A DNA stretch of 64,000 nucleotides from Desulfuromonas sp. KJ2020 (GTDB lineage: Bacteria; Desulfobacterota; Desulfuromonadia; Desulfuromonadales; SZUA-540). The notes under the pieces were generated by a model. The model had not been told where the DNA came from. It did not search any database and saw nothing but the letters and a program-made list of their open reading frames with translations. The DNA lies in contig NZ_JAKUKE010000001.1 in NCBI RefSeq assembly GCF_024197615.1, forward strand, positions 583,029 to 647,028, in the 5' to 3' direction. This document shows, piece after piece, positions 18,642 to 30,000 of this stretch (positions are counted from its first letter, which is position 1; each line of letters starts with the position of its first letter). A program made the translations under genes and the position numbers.

Positions 18642-19093
18642 AATGCCCTCCTGTCTGGCGTCCTGGAATCACCCAGACCGCTTACCAGCTTTTCCACGTT
18701 CAGCAGGCACAGCTCCCTGTCTTCATGCTCCACCCGGCAACGAATATAGCCTTCTTCTTCCACCCCCGCGATGGCTTCGGGAATGGTGTCGGCTTCGAGC
18801 AGAACGAGCCCTTCTATGCTCTCTACCGTAAAACCCAGTACACACAAATCCGGATGGAGCACGACAACCCGCTTATCGCGCCGGGCACTGCCAGAGTCGA
18901 TCAGGGCCGGCAGGTCCAGCACGGGGACGACCTTGCCGTGGAAATTGATGGCGCCGACATAAGGGAAGCCGGCCCGAGGGATAAAATAGAATTCGGGGGC
19001 CTTGACCACTTCCTGGATTTGGGCCACCTCCACTCCGAACAACCGGCCGCCGAGTGAAAAGGTGAGTATCTGTTCGAAATTCCCTTCGCTCAT
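18632..19093 (-). CDS. cheW: Chemotaxis coupling protein CheW
   Basis: 153 residues. CheW links CheA to receptors. The core reads [20 protein letters not shown], then [19 protein letters not shown], both characteristic of the fold. The gene overlaps the chemoreceptor stop by four bases (ATGA) upstream and cheY downstream. It is therefore translated as part of the same polycistron. Confidence 0.92.
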   Translation of the reverse strand: MSEGNFEQILTFSLGGRLFGVEVAQIQEVVKAPEFYFIPRAGFPYVGAINFHGKVVPVLDLPALIDSGSARRDKRVVVLHPDLCVLGFTVESIEGLVLLEADTIPEAIAGVEEEGYIRCRVEHEDRELCLLNVEKLVSGLGDSRTPDRRALWG

Positions 19094-20361
19094 TCCCGTT
19101 CCGCCCCGATGTGAAATTGATCGACGGCCCGCATCAGGGAATCGGCCAGGGCCGAGAGTTCCTGAGCCGCATGGGACATTTCCTCCATGGCGGCGGACTG
19201 CTCCTGGGTCACGGCGGACACTTCCTCAGTGGAGGCGGCGTTATCCGTCACGACCCGGGAAATCTCGTCGATGGTCCGCACGATGCTGCTGGCCCCTTCC
19301 GCCTGCTTCACCGCCAGTTCAGCAATACTCGTGGCCTTGGTCTTGGTCTGAAGCGCCGTCTCGATAATCTCTTCGAAGGCGCTGCCCGTCACGTCCACGG
19401 CTTCATGGCCAGCGGCCATTTCACGGATAGTCTCCTTCATGGCCCCCTGCACCTTTTCGCTTTCGGCCTGAATTCCTTCGACCAGCGAGGTGATCTCTCC
19501 GGCCGAGCGTGCCGTCGAGTCGGCCAGCTTGCTGATTTCCTGGGCCACCACCGCAAAACCACGTCCCGACTCGCCCGCCCGCGCCGCTTCGATCGAAGCG
19601 TTCAGGGCCAAAAGGTTGGTCTTTTCGGCAATGCCCGTGATCACCTCGACAATCTTTTCGATCTTCTGCAGCCGCAAGCCGAATGAGAAGAGCTGATCCC
19701 CACCCTTTTCCACATCGCCCAGCACCTTCTTCATCCTCTCCATGGTCGAGCGGGCCGTTTGGCCGCCTTTTTGAGCCGTGGTTGCCGTTTCGGTAGCGGA
19801 GGAAGCGACCTTCTGAGCCGAAGCGGCGACCAGGTCGATGGACAGGGCTACCTCGCGGATCAGGCTTGAGGCCTTTTCCACCATCTCGGCCTGAGTCTCG
19901 GCGCCGCCGCTGATCTGCTCCACGGCGTTAGCGACCTCATGGGCCGAGGCCGTCATCTCCTCGGAGGTCGCCGTCAGTCCCTGGGCCGCATCGTTGACCT
20001 GCAGGGAGGTCGCCCGAATCTGGGTCACCAGTTGACGCAGGCTTTCGCCCACCCGGTTCAGCGAAGCCGCCAGATCGGCTGTCTCATCTTCCAGAAAGCT
20101 CGGCGGCACTTTGACGGCCCGTGAAAAATCGCCCTGGCTGAAACGTTCAGCCCCCGCATTGAGCAGGCGAATATTGGTACTGAAGGCCTTGGAAAAAAAC
20201 CAGCCGATCACCAGACCGACCAGAAGCGCGCAGACGGTGGTAAAAAGCTGCTGCCACTGAGGGTCAACCCCCAGGTAGGGGACGATATAGGGGACAGCCA
20301 CCGTTGAGGCAATGACGATGATGAACCCGATGACGAACTTGTAGGTGATCTCTACCCGCAT
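19090..20361 (-). CDS. Methyl-accepting chemotaxis protein with minimal periplasmic loop
   Basis: 423 residues. Two transmembrane segments (about 5-25 and 33-55) are separated by only a dozen or so residues, so there is no room for a periplasmic ligand domain. A HAMP-like region follows ([20 protein letters not shown]). The cytoplasmic signalling hairpin has the conserved tip [30 protein letters not shown] split across its usual place. Signals may be intracellular or membrane-borne. I chose the ATG at 20361, with AAGGAG at 7 nt, over a TTG at 20379. Confidence 0.92.
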   Translation of the reverse strand: MRVEITYKFVIGFIIVIASTVAVPYIVPYLGVDPQWQQLFTTVCALLVGLVIGWFFSKAFSTNIRLLNAGAERFSQGDFSRAVKVPPSFLEDETADLAASLNRVGESLRQLVTQIRATSLQVNDAAQGLTATSEEMTASAHEVANAVEQISGGAETQAEMVEKASSLIREVALSIDLVAASAQKVASSATETATTAQKGGQTARSTMERMKKVLGDVEKGGDQLFSFGLRLQKIEKIVEVITGIAEKTNLLALNASIEAARAGESGRGFAVVAQEISKLADSTARSAGEITSLVEGIQAESEKVQGAMKETIREMAAGHEAVDVTGSAFEEIIETALQTKTKATSIAELAVKQAEGASSIVRTIDEISRVVTDNAASTEEVSAVTQEQSAAMEEMSHAAQELSALADSLMRAVDQFHIGAERE

Positions 20362-20395
20362 CGATGCGCTCCTTTGCAAAGACTGACACTGTTCT

Positions 20396-21256
20396 TCATA
20401 TCAAAGAGGCCTTGCGCCTGTAAATACGCTCGCTTAAACTTTCCGGTTCGAAACGGTCGCGACTCTTTCCCAGCAGAGTCTCGGACCTCCCCAGGACCAG
20501 CACCCCACCAGGGGGCAGGCTGTCGGCAAAACGCAGGAGAATTTTCTCCTGCTCCTCACGGGAAAAGTAAATCAGGACGTTCCGGCACATGATCAGATCG
20601 ACCTTGGGATAGGCGGAATCGGCCAGGATGTTGTGATGGCGGAAGGAAACCAACTGCCGAAAGGACTCACGCAGACGATACTGCCCTTTCGACGGCTCGA
20701 AGCATTGCTCACGCAGAACCGCGGGCACCTCCGCCAGCCGCGAGGTGTCGAAGATCCCCTGACGCGCCCGCTCAAGGACCGCCTCGCTGACATCCGTACC
20801 GAGGATCCGCACCCTCATCCCTTCCTTGAGGAGTCCAGCCAGCAGAATCGCCAGCGAATAGGGCTCCTCGCCGCCGGCACAACCCACGCTCCACAGGCGC
20901 AGCTCCGGGCGCCCCTGCGCAGCAGGTGATGCCAGCAGATCGGGCAGGACCTTCTTCTCCAGCAGGACAAAGGTGCTGGGATTGCGAAAAAATTGCGACA
21001 CATGAATGCTCAGGGCCGCCAGGAGAATATCTGCCTCTTCCGGCTGCCGGCGAAGCAGGTCGAGATACGCCGCGGCGTTATCAAACCCCAAGGCCCGCAC
21101 TCGAGTGGCGATGCGCCGCTTGATGCAGCGGTCCTTGTACATCTCCAGGTTGAAACCTCGGGTTTCCCGCAAAAAGTCCGTCAGCTCGGCAAATTCCCGC
21201 TCTGGGAACTCACTGCCGACAAAAGGGGTTTTGCGCTTGGAGAGACCGTTTTCCAC
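20396..21256 (-). CDS. cheR: Chemoreceptor methyltransferase CheR
   Basis: About 286 residues. CheR methylates receptor glutamates with S-adenosylmethionine. The N-terminal helical domain includes [19 protein letters not shown]. The SAM-binding core includes [19 protein letters not shown] and [15 protein letters not shown] longer ORF reaches back to 21364 but would overlap thiL by over 70 bp. The GTG at 21254-21256 is preceded by AAGGA at 5-nt spacing and avoids this, so I start there. The matching esterase CheB is not in the window. Confidence 0.9.
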   Translation of the reverse strand: MENGLSKRKTPFVGSEFPEREFAELTDFLRETRGFNLEMYKDRCIKRRIATRVRALGFDNAAAYLDLLRRQPEEADILLAALSIHVSQFFRNPSTFVLLEKKVLPDLLASPAAQGRPELRLWSVGCAGGEEPYSLAILLAGLLKEGMRVRILGTDVSEAVLERARQGIFDTSRLAEVPAVLREQCFEPSKGQYRLRESFRQLVSFRHHNILADSAYPKVDLIMCRNVLIYFSREEQEKILLRFADSLPPGGVLVLGRSETLLGKSRDRFEPESLSERIYRRKASLI

Positions 21257-21290
21257 GGATATCCTTGCTTCGTCCCTCGGGCTGAAACCC

Positions 21291-22274
21291 TCAGGAAAAA
21301 TGATTATAGCCTTTTGGGCTGCCGGTCGCCATCTGGCCGGAGCCGTTTCGAATACGGAGACCATCAGCCGCTGGGTCGATGTGTCCTATACGGGTCAGAT
21401 CCAGATTGAACTGGCGCGAAAGTTCGCGCAGACGATCCTCCCGGTTGACCGGTACCGTAAAAAGCAGTTCGTAATCCTCGCCGCCGGCCAAGGCCAGGTC
21501 CAGCGAGGCCTGTCCCAGGGAGAGCGCCGCCTGAAAATCGGCGGAAAGGGGCAGTGCTGCCGCCTCGATGGTGGCGCCGGTTCCGGAAGCATCCAGTATG
21601 TGGCCGAGATCGGCCAGCAAGCCGTCGGACAGGTCGATCATGGCCGAAGGGATACCGGCAACCGCCAAGGCCCTGCCCAGTTCGGCCCGGGCCCGAGGGT
21701 CATGATGACGCGCGGCCAGATGGGAGGAAAGGGGTTGGCCCTGTTGCAGAAGCTGCAGAGCGAGGGCGCTGTCGCCCAGGGTGCCGGAAACGTAGACGGC
21801 ATCGCCGGAGCAGGCCCCGTTACGACGGAGCATCTGCTCCGTCGGCACCTTCCCCTGCACCGTCACCGAAACGATCAATGGGCCAGGGGAGCGACAGGTA
21901 TCGCCGCCGATGAGTCGCACCCCGTAGTCGCTAGCTGCCGCCAGAAAACCATCGATAAAGGCGTCGAGATCTTCCACCCTCAGGGTCGGCGCTACCGCCA
22001 GCCCCAGAAAAAGATACTCGGGATTGCCCCCCATCGCCGCCACATCGCTGACATTGACGGAGACACTCTTGCGCCCCAGACGGTAGAGGTCCGTCCAGTC
22101 CAGGCGGAAATGCACGCCTTCGATGAGCAGATCCTTGCTGGTGAGCAGAAGCTGACCAGCACGCACCTCGACGGCCGCGCAGTCATCGCCGATAGCCAGG
22201 TGCACCCCCGCCCCGCCGGCTCGCTGCCGGATCCGTTCGATGAAGCCGAACTCCCCGATCTCAGACAGTTTCAT
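21291..22274 (-). CDS. thiL: Thiamine-monophosphate kinase
   Basis: 327 residues. Phosphorylates thiamine monophosphate to the pyrophosphate, the last step of thiamine cofactor synthesis. Motifs typical of this AIR-synthase-like fold include [10 protein letters not shown] near residue 28, [11 protein letters not shown] near 75, and the GGDTC and [10 protein letters not shown] stretches. [10 protein letters not shown] is the conserved C-terminal block. The start overlaps the end of lon by 14 bp, so both are likely on one transcript. Confidence 0.95.
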   Translation of the reverse strand: MKLSEIGEFGFIERIRQRAGGAGVHLAIGDDCAAVEVRAGQLLLTSKDLLIEGVHFRLDWTDLYRLGRKSVSVNVSDVAAMGGNPEYLFLGLAVAPTLRVEDLDAFIDGFLAAASDYGVRLIGGDTCRSPGPLIVSVTVQGKVPTEQMLRRNGACSGDAVYVSGTLGDSALALQLLQQGQPLSSHLAARHHDPRARAELGRALAVAGIPSAMIDLSDGLLADLGHILDASGTGATIEAAALPLSADFQAALSLGQASLDLALAGGEDYELLFTVPVNREDRLRELSRQFNLDLTRIGHIDPAADGLRIRNGSGQMATGSPKGYNHFS

Positions 22275-24648
22275 GACATCTTTCCAAAGCCACCTTCAGC
22301 ACATCGTCCATGGTCTCGGCCAGGACAAAGTCTACCTTTTTACGCAGGTGGGGGGGGATGTCCACCAAATCCTTTTCATTGCGCCGGGGAATGATCACCG
22401 TCTTAATGCCGGCCCGCACAGCCGCCAGGGCCTTTTCCTTCAGACCGCCGATGGGCAGAACATGGCCGCGCAACGTCAACTCACCGGTCATGGCCACATC
22501 CTGCCGCACAGGAATTTCTGCCAGGGTCGAGATGATGGCCGTAGCCATGGTGATGCCGGCGCTGGGGCCATCCTTGGGAATGGCGCCAGCCGGCACGTGG
22601 ACGTGGATATCCTTCTTGTCCAGAAAATCCTCCGCGATACCGAGAGCAGCGGCGCGGGTACGGGTGAAGGACAGGGCCGCCTGGGCGCTCTCCTTCATGA
22701 CCTCGCCGAGTTGACCGGTCAGGGACAGCTGCCCCTTCCCCTTCATGATACTGGCCTCGACACTGAGGATCTCCCCCCCGACCTGGGTCCAGGCCAGGCC
22801 CGTGGCCACGCCGATCTCGCTCTCCCCTCGCTTCTCCTCCGGCAGAAACTTGGCCGGGCCTAGAAAACGGCTGACGGTGCCAGCGGTGACCTTCACCGAC
22901 TTCTTGCGCCCCCCTTCGGCGAAACGGCGGGCGATCTTGCGGCAGATACTGCCCAGTTCCCGCTCGAGGTTGCGCAGCCCCGCCTCGGCCGTGTACTCGG
23001 CTATAACCTTCTGCAATGCCTGCCGGGTGAAGTCAGCGTCGCCCTGGCGCAGGCCATTGGCCTCAAGCTGACGGGGCACCAGGTACTTCTCGGCGATGAA
23101 CAGTTTCTCCTCCAAGTCGTAGCCGGCCAGGCGGATGACCTCCATGCGATCTTTGAGGGCCGAAGGGATAGGATCCATCACATTGGCCGTGGCAATGAAC
23201 ATGACGTTGGAAAGGTCGAAGGGCAGGTTGATGTAGTGATCGGAAAAAGCGTGGTTCTGTTCAGGATCGAGCAGTTCCAGCAGCGCCGAGGAAGGGTCTC
23301 CCCGGAAGTCGGCCCCCAGCTTGTCCAACTCGTCGAGCATGAAAACCGGATTGTTGGTACCGGCCTGCTTGATCCCCTGTATGATGCGCCCGGGCAAGGC
23401 GCCGACGTAGGTGCGCCGATGACCACGGATTTCCGCCTCGTCGCGCACGCCCCCCAGGGAGATGCGCACGAACTGGCGACCCAGGGCCCGGGCGATGGAC
23501 TTGCCCAGGCTGGTCTTGCCGACGCCGGGCGGGCCGACGAAGCAAAGCACGGGTCCTTTCAGGTTCCGGTTGAGTTTGCGTACGGCCAAAAACTCCAGAA
23601 TCCGGTCCTTGACCTTTTCCAGATCGTAATGGTCTTCGTCCAGAATCTTTCGAGCCCGCTTCAAATCGAGCTTGTCGCGGGTGCCATGGCTCCAGGGCAA
23701 ATCGGCGAGCCACTCCAGGTAAGTCAGCAGCATGGAGTACTCGGCAGCTTCGGGATGCATGGTCTCCAGGCGGCGCAGCTGTTTTTCCGCTTCGCCCATG
23801 GAATCAATCGGCAGACCGGCCTCGGCCAGGCGAGCGCGAAGCTCAGCCACATCCTCCGAGCGCTGATCGTTCTCGCCGAGCTCGGCCTGAATAGCGCGCA
23901 TCTGTTCCCGTAAATAATATTCCCGCTGCGACTTGCTGACCTCCTCCTTGACCTGGCTCTGGATGCGTTCCTGCATGGTGAGCAGTTCCACTTCCCTGTC
24001 GAGGAGGGATTTGACCTTTTCCAGCCGCTGAAGCGGATCAAGTATCTCCAGGGTCTGCTGGGTATCGGCGACCTTCAGCCCGAGATTGCTGACCACGAGA
24101 TCGGCGAGGTTGCCGGGGTCATCCACATTTTCCAGCACCACCGGGATCTCGGGTGGCAGACTCTTGCCCAGGGTCATGGCTCTGGTCAGAGAGTCGCGCA
24201 CCGCGCGCATCAGCGCTTCGATTTCCAGAATCACCTTGACCGCCGGTTCAGGCGTCCTTTCCACCTGAGCCAGCAGGAAGGGCTCATCCTGCAGGACATC
24301 CCGAGTCCGGGCCCGGGAAACCCCCTGTACGAGGACCTTGACACGCCCATCCGGCAGCTTGAGCATGCGCATGATCATGGCCACCGTACCCACGCTGTAA
24401 ATGTCTTCGGCCGCCGGGTCCTCGGCCTCGTCATCCTTCTGCGTCGCCAGGAAAATCAGGCGGTCACGGGCGAGGGCGGCGTCCACCGCCGCAATGGACT
24501 TGGGACGACCGACAAAAAGGGGAACAACCATGTGGGGAAAAACCACCACATCGCGCACCGGCAACAGGGGCAGATCTTCAGAGGTGATTTTATCCTTCTT
24601 GTTTTCTTTTTTTACCAACAGGACCTCCGCGGCCTTACGCCGTTTCAT
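22261..24648 (-). CDS. lon: ATP-dependent Lon protease
   Basis: About 795 residues. Degrades misfolded and regulatory proteins in the cytoplasm. The N-terminal substrate-binding domain opens with [20 protein letters not shown]. The AAA+ module has Walker [14 protein letters not shown] and a [10 protein letters not shown] Walker B. The C-terminal protease has catalytic Ser in [12 protein letters not shown] and Lys in [14 protein letters not shown] favour the ATG at 24648. A TTG at 24690 extends the frame but lies in the AT-rich upstream stretch. No strong ribosome-binding site marks either start. Confidence 0.95.
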   Translation of the reverse strand: MKRRKAAEVLLVKKENKKDKITSEDLPLLPVRDVVVFPHMVVPLFVGRPKSIAAVDAALARDRLIFLATQKDDEAEDPAAEDIYSVGTVAMIMRMLKLPDGRVKVLVQGVSRARTRDVLQDEPFLLAQVERTPEPAVKVILEIEALMRAVRDSLTRAMTLGKSLPPEIPVVLENVDDPGNLADLVVSNLGLKVADTQQTLEILDPLQRLEKVKSLLDREVELLTMQERIQSQVKEEVSKSQREYYLREQMRAIQAELGENDQRSEDVAELRARLAEAGLPIDSMGEAEKQLRRLETMHPEAAEYSMLLTYLEWLADLPWSHGTRDKLDLKRARKILDEDHYDLEKVKDRILEFLAVRKLNRNLKGPVLCFVGPPGVGKTSLGKSIARALGRQFVRISLGGVRDEAEIRGHRRTYVGALPGRIIQGIKQAGTNNPVFMLDELDKLGADFRGDPSSALLELLDPEQNHAFSDHYINLPFDLSNVMFIATANVMDPIPSALKDRMEVIRLAGYDLEEKLFIAEKYLVPRQLEANGLRQGDADFTRQALQKVIAEYTAEAGLRNLERELGSICRKIARRFAEGGRKKSVKVTAGTVSRFLGPAKFLPEEKRGESEIGVATGLAWTQVGGEILSVEASIMKGKGQLSLTGQLGEVMKESAQAALSFTRTRAAALGIAEDFLDKKDIHVHVPAGAIPKDGPSAGITMATAIISTLAEIPVRQDVAMTGELTLRGHVLPIGGLKEKALAAVRAGIKTVIIPRRNEKDLVDIPPHLRKKVDFVLAETMDDVLKVALERCHETV

Positions 24649-24761
24649 CAGGCTTTTCAACAGGAAACGCCCTGATGCGTCAAGATACAAAATCCACCGG
24701 GCAAAGTCCAGAAACTAACCGCCGGGGATACCCCGCCGAGAAAAAGGAGAAGGCTGAAAAA

Positions 24762-24795
24762 GACGAAGGGCGACCCCTTGAGGTCGCCCTTCGTC
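24762..24795 (-). terminator. Intrinsic terminator of pckA
   Basis: A perfect 14-bp stem (24762-24775 with 24782-24795) with a 6-nt loop is followed on the minus strand by TTTTT. It lies 23 bp past the pckA stop and before the lon start, so pckA and lon are separate transcription units. Confidence 0.9.
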
Positions 24796-24818
24796 ACATC
24801 CGTTGCTTTCAACCAGGC

Positions 24819-26408
<1,590 letters not shown>

Positions 26409-26703
26409 GGTTCTGTTCTCCCATTACCTTGGTTCAAAAGGTTTGAAAAGAAAAATCCTACGATTTCAGACAGACGGCACCCGGCAGTTTAGTCAAAGGT
26501 CGGCTGGAAAGGGCACCGCGCTTTCCCATATTTCTTCGAATTTCCCACAAAAGAGACAACGTTATACCCTTAAAAACCCGGTTCTTTTATCAAATTTAGC
26601 TCAAATAAAAAAGAAAAAATTGCCTTTTACCGTAAATAAAAAAGCAGATCCCTGGTGACAGCGACCCGCCTCCCTTCCCCAATCTATGACTGCTCCCATA
26701 TTT
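26409..26703. other. AT-rich intergenic region upstream of pckA
   Basis: 295 bp without a convincing gene. The segment 26560-26650 is markedly AT-rich compared with the GC-rich neighbours, with several A/T runs. It probably holds the pckA promoter and the end of the hydrogenase transcript. A TATAAC near 26555 on the minus strand could be a -10 box, but no matching -35 was found. No clear terminator hairpin was seen. Confidence 0.4.
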
Positions 26704-27120
26704 TCAGTCTGACGAAACTTCCGAACGAACCCGCAGGTAGGCGACGATGGACCAGGTCTCCTCTTCGCTGAAATGGGCGCCGTAGGCCGGCATCACCGAA
26801 CCACGGGAAAGATAAGGTTCGACCGTCTTCCCTTTGCGGATCCGCCAGAACAGATAGGCCGGATCGGCCTGACGGTAAAGAGGAGAAGTGAAGTTGGGGG
26901 CCGGGGGATAGAAAAAATCGGCACGTTGACTGCGCCCTTCCGACGGTCTGCCGTGGCACTCCGCGCAAAGCTGCCGAAAAATGCGTCGACCTTCCTCCTG
27001 GTTTTCAGCCCGCTGCAGATAACCGTCGGGCGGGGTCACCTTGGGGTAGGATGGGCCTCGGTCACTGCAGGCCACTACCAGCAGAAGAGAGAACAAAGAA
27101 ACAGCGACGCGGCTAAACAT
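26704..27120 (-). CDS. Lipoprotein monoheme cytochrome c in hydrogenase operon
   Basis: About 138 residues from the ATG at 27120, chosen because AAAGGA lies 5 nt upstream. The signal sequence ends in a lipobox (LLVVACSD), so it should be lipid-anchored in the periplasm. A single c-type heme site CAECH sits near residue 55. A methionine in GSVMPAYG is a likely distal ligand, as in class I cytochromes c. It resembles cytochrome c subunits seen near sulfur and nitrous-oxide enzymes. It lies 17 bp after hyaD, last in the hydrogenase operon, so it may take electrons from the enzyme. That role is inference. Confidence 0.85.
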   Translation of the reverse strand: MFSRVAVSLFSLLLVVACSDRGPSYPKVTPPDGYLQRAENQEEGRRIFRQLCAECHGRPSEGRSQRADFFYPPAPNFTSPLYRQADPAYLFWRIRKGKTVEPYLSRGSVMPAYGAHFSEEETWSIVAYLRVRSEVSSD

Positions 27121-27137
27121 GCACATCCTTTCCACTT

Positions 27138-27614
27138 TCAGGCGGCGGCCAGAGAGACTCCCCAGGTAGCCAGCTCGTCGGCTACGGCATCCACCACCTG
27201 CTCCAGGGCCCGGCCGACCGCGGGACTCAGCTCGAGCCCCGGCTCGATTGCGGCGACCTGCACCCCCCAGACCACGACCTCGGGCGGCAGATGTCCCTGC
27301 AGTTCCGCCACGGCGAGCAGATCCTGCAATCCCATCTGATGCACGGACAGTTTGCCGGCAAAGGCACGCGGCACCTCCTCGCCGGTCAGGCGCACGATCG
27401 TTCCGGCCGCCGTCTGCATGTCAAGGGCATCCACAATCAGCAGGCGTTCCACCCCTTCGAGCTGGGGGAGCAGGTCGAGACCCAGAGTCCCGCCATCGAC
27501 CAACCGAACCTCCTGCGGAAAGACATAGCGCTCCTGCAGCCGCCGCACCACATGCACGCCCAGGGCATCGTCCCCCATCAGCAGGTTGCCCAGGCCCATC
27601 ACCAGAATACCCAC
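27138..27614 (-). CDS. hyaD: Hydrogenase maturation endopeptidase (HyaD/HybD family)
   Basis: About 158 residues. Clips the C-terminal peptide of the hydrogenase large subunit after nickel insertion. Metal-binding acidic and histidine positions appear in GLGNLLMGDDALGVHVVR, VDGGTLGLDLLP and LLIVDALDMQ. I place the start at the GTG at 27614, directly after the hyaC stop and preceded by GGGGAG. A TTG at 27635 would overlap hyaC. Its substrate would be the large subunit encoded upstream in the same operon. Confidence 0.9.
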   Translation of the reverse strand: MGILVMGLGNLLMGDDALGVHVVRRLQERYVFPQEVRLVDGGTLGLDLLPQLEGVERLLIVDALDMQTAAGTIVRLTGEEVPRAFAGKLSVHQMGLQDLLAVAELQGHLPPEVVVWGVQVAAIEPGLELSPAVGRALEQVVDAVADELATWGVSLAAA

Positions 27615-27615
27615 C

Positions 27616-28269
27616 TCAAAGCTCTCCCCGGTCAATGTACTTGTAGCCGCCGAAGATGCTGCTCATGGTGCCGTTCATTTCCTTCATGTCCATGAGCCAG
27701 GCACTGTAGATATGATTGATGACGAAACCGGCCAGCAGCCACATCACCAGATGATGAACGAGGCGCAGAGACTGATTGTCGATCAGCAGCCAGACCCACC
27801 CGAACAGGGAATCGTAGAGACCGCCGGGCGCATACTGTCCGTAGAGCGCGAAGCCGCTGATAATCTGCACAACAAAAAGGACGAAAACGCCGGCGTAGGC
27901 CAGAGTGGCCAGGGCATTGTGGCCAATTTCGTAGGGGATGCGCGAACCGGTGAAGGTGTAGTAGCGGAAAAATTCGAGGCCGTTCTTCTGCCCCTTGCGG
28001 GTGACCAGGGGCAGAAACATGCGCCAGGACGACCATTCGTTGCCCAGGAAAAACCAGATCATGCGGGCCAGCACGGAGAAGGCAAAGAGATAGGCGAAGA
28101 CAAAATGGATAAAACGCATCCAACCCATGATATAGGCGGATGTCGTGTGGGCACCGACAAACGGATGACCGATGTAGATGCCGGTGACGGATAGAACCAC
28201 CACGGACACCGCGTTGATCCAGTGCGTCAACCGAACCGGCAACTCCCAAACATAAAGGATGCGGATCAT
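27616..28269 (-). CDS. hyaC: Ni/Fe-hydrogenase b-type cytochrome subunit
   Basis: 217 residues with four predicted membrane helices. It passes electrons from the hydrogenase small subunit to the quinone pool. Heme-ligand histidines are expected in the helices: RLTHWINAV, RFIHFVFAYLF and HHLVMWLLAGF are visible. The order small-large-cytochrome b-protease matches classical hya operons. The stop lies one base before the proposed hyaD start. Fifteen bases separate it from hyaB. Confidence 0.93.
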   Translation of the reverse strand: MIRILYVWELPVRLTHWINAVSVVVLSVTGIYIGHPFVGAHTTSAYIMGWMRFIHFVFAYLFAFSVLARMIWFFLGNEWSSWRMFLPLVTRKGQKNGLEFFRYYTFTGSRIPYEIGHNALATLAYAGVFVLFVVQIISGFALYGQYAPGGLYDSLFGWVWLLIDNQSLRLVHHLVMWLLAGFVINHIYSAWLMDMKEMNGTMSSIFGGYKYIDRGEL

Positions 28270-28284
28270 GAGCGGGCCTCCTTG

Positions 28285-29997
28285 TCAGAGAACTTTCACC
28301 TTGACGATCTCGCTGCCGCTCCCGTCGAGCAGGTGCACCGCGCAGGCCAGGCAGGGATCGAAGGAGTGAATGGTGCGCAGGATTTCCAGCGGCTGCTCCG
28401 GGTTGGCGATAGGCGTGCCGACCAGGGCCGCCTCGTAGGGTCCCATCTGCCCGAGCGGATCGCGCGGTCCGGCGTTCCAGGTGGAAGGCACCACGGCCTG
28501 GAAGTTGGCGATGGCGCCGTTTTCGATACGGATCCAGTGCCCCAGGGCGCCGCGGGGCGCCTCATGGTAACCGAAGCCCGCCGCCTCTTTCGGCCAGGTC
28601 GAGGGGTCCCATTTCTCGCCGCTGTGCACCTCGAGGATACCCCGCCCCATGTTGTCGGCGAGCTGGTCGAGCCAGGTCTCGTTCTTCTGGGCCAGCAGCA
28701 GGGTCTCGATCCCGCGGGCGGCGGTGCGGCCCAGGGTCGAAAAGAGCGCCTCCGGCCCCACATTCAGCTTGCCGAGGACAAAATCGACCACCTGCTTCAC
28801 CTCGGGATGTCCCTTGGCGTAGGCGATGACCATACGCGCCAGCGGGCCGACCTCCATGGGCTGATCGAGATAGCGGGGGGCCTTGACCCAGGAATATTTG
28901 GCCTCGGTGTCGAGAAAATCGTAGGGCGGTTTGGGCCCCGTGTACTTGTGCGCGGTTTCCCCGTCGTAGGGGTGCAGCCCCTTGTCGTCACCAGCCTGGT
29001 AACTGTACCAGCTATGGGTGACGTATTCGGCGATCTTGGCCTGGTCCATCTCCAGCACATTGGCCAGGTCTTTGCCCAGCACGACGCCGCGCGGGAACCA
29101 GTTGGCCTCGACGCTGCCGCTGTTGTCCAGGGGGAAATCGCCGTAGGTGAGAAAGTTGCCCACGCCGCCGCCAATGCCGGCCCAATCCTTGTAAAAAGAG
29201 GCGACGGCCAGCAGATCGGGGATGTAGACCTGTTCGACGAAAGTCCGGGCCTTGCGCAGCAGCTTGCGGATGAAGGCGATCTTGTCGGCGTTGAGAGCGT
29301 TCTGGCTGTCGGGATCGACGGGGATGGACATGCCTCCCACCAGGAAAGTCTGCGGATGGGGGTTTTTCGAGCCGAGAATGGCGTGGATCTTGATGATGTC
29401 CTTCTGCCATTCCAGCGCTTCCAGATAGTGGGCCACCGCCATGAGGTTGGCTTCAGGCGGCAGCCGGTAGGCGCTGTGGCCCCAGTAGGCATTGGCGAAG
29501 GGCCCCAGGCGGCCGGTGCCGACGAAAGCGGCGATGCGCTCCTGGATCGCTTTGAAGTAGGCCGTTCCCGATACCGGCCAATCGGAGAGGGATTGGGCCA
29601 GCTTGGCGGTCGCGGCCGGGTCGGCCTTCAGGGCGCCGGTAATATCGACCCAGTCGAGGGCATGCAGGTGATAAAAATGGATCACGTGATCCTGGATGTT
29701 CTGGATACCCATGATCAGGTTGCGGATGAGGCGAGCGTTATCGGGGATCTGAATCCCCAGGGCATCTTCCACGCAGCGGATGCTGGCCATGGAATGCACC
29801 GTGGTGCAGACGCCGCAAAAGCGCTGGGTAAAATGGTGTGCGTCCCGCGGGTCCCGCCCCTTGAGGATGGTCTCGATGCCGCGAAAGGCCGTGGAGGAGC
29901 TCCAGGCATTGGCGATACGGCCATCCTCCAGTTGGGCCTCGATGCGCAGGTGCCCTTCGATGCGGGTGATCGGATCGACGACGATCTTCTTGGCCAT
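28285..29997 (-). CDS. hyaB: Uptake [NiFe] hydrogenase large subunit
   Basis: 570 residues. Carries the NiFe(CN)2CO active site that splits hydrogen. The N-terminal L1 motif is RFCGVCTTVHSMA and the C-terminal L2 motif is DPCLACAVH, giving the four cysteine ligands. No selenocysteine replaces them. The 15 residues after the final histidine are the peptide removed by HyaD. The whole protein is periplasm-facing and is co-exported with the small subunit. It starts 3 bp after hyaA. ITRIEGHLRIEAQ near the N-terminus is the usual group 1 signature. Confidence 0.96.
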   Translation of the reverse strand: MAKKIVVDPITRIEGHLRIEAQLEDGRIANAWSSSTAFRGIETILKGRDPRDAHHFTQRFCGVCTTVHSMASIRCVEDALGIQIPDNARLIRNLIMGIQNIQDHVIHFYHLHALDWVDITGALKADPAATAKLAQSLSDWPVSGTAYFKAIQERIAAFVGTGRLGPFANAYWGHSAYRLPPEANLMAVAHYLEALEWQKDIIKIHAILGSKNPHPQTFLVGGMSIPVDPDSQNALNADKIAFIRKLLRKARTFVEQVYIPDLLAVASFYKDWAGIGGGVGNFLTYGDFPLDNSGSVEANWFPRGVVLGKDLANVLEMDQAKIAEYVTHSWYSYQAGDDKGLHPYDGETAHKYTGPKPPYDFLDTEAKYSWVKAPRYLDQPMEVGPLARMVIAYAKGHPEVKQVVDFVLGKLNVGPEALFSTLGRTAARGIETLLLAQKNETWLDQLADNMGRGILEVHSGEKWDPSTWPKEAAGFGYHEAPRGALGHWIRIENGAIANFQAVVPSTWNAGPRDPLGQMGPYEAALVGTPIANPEQPLEILRTIHSFDPCLACAVHLLDGSGSEIVKVKVL

Positions 29998-30000
29998 GGC

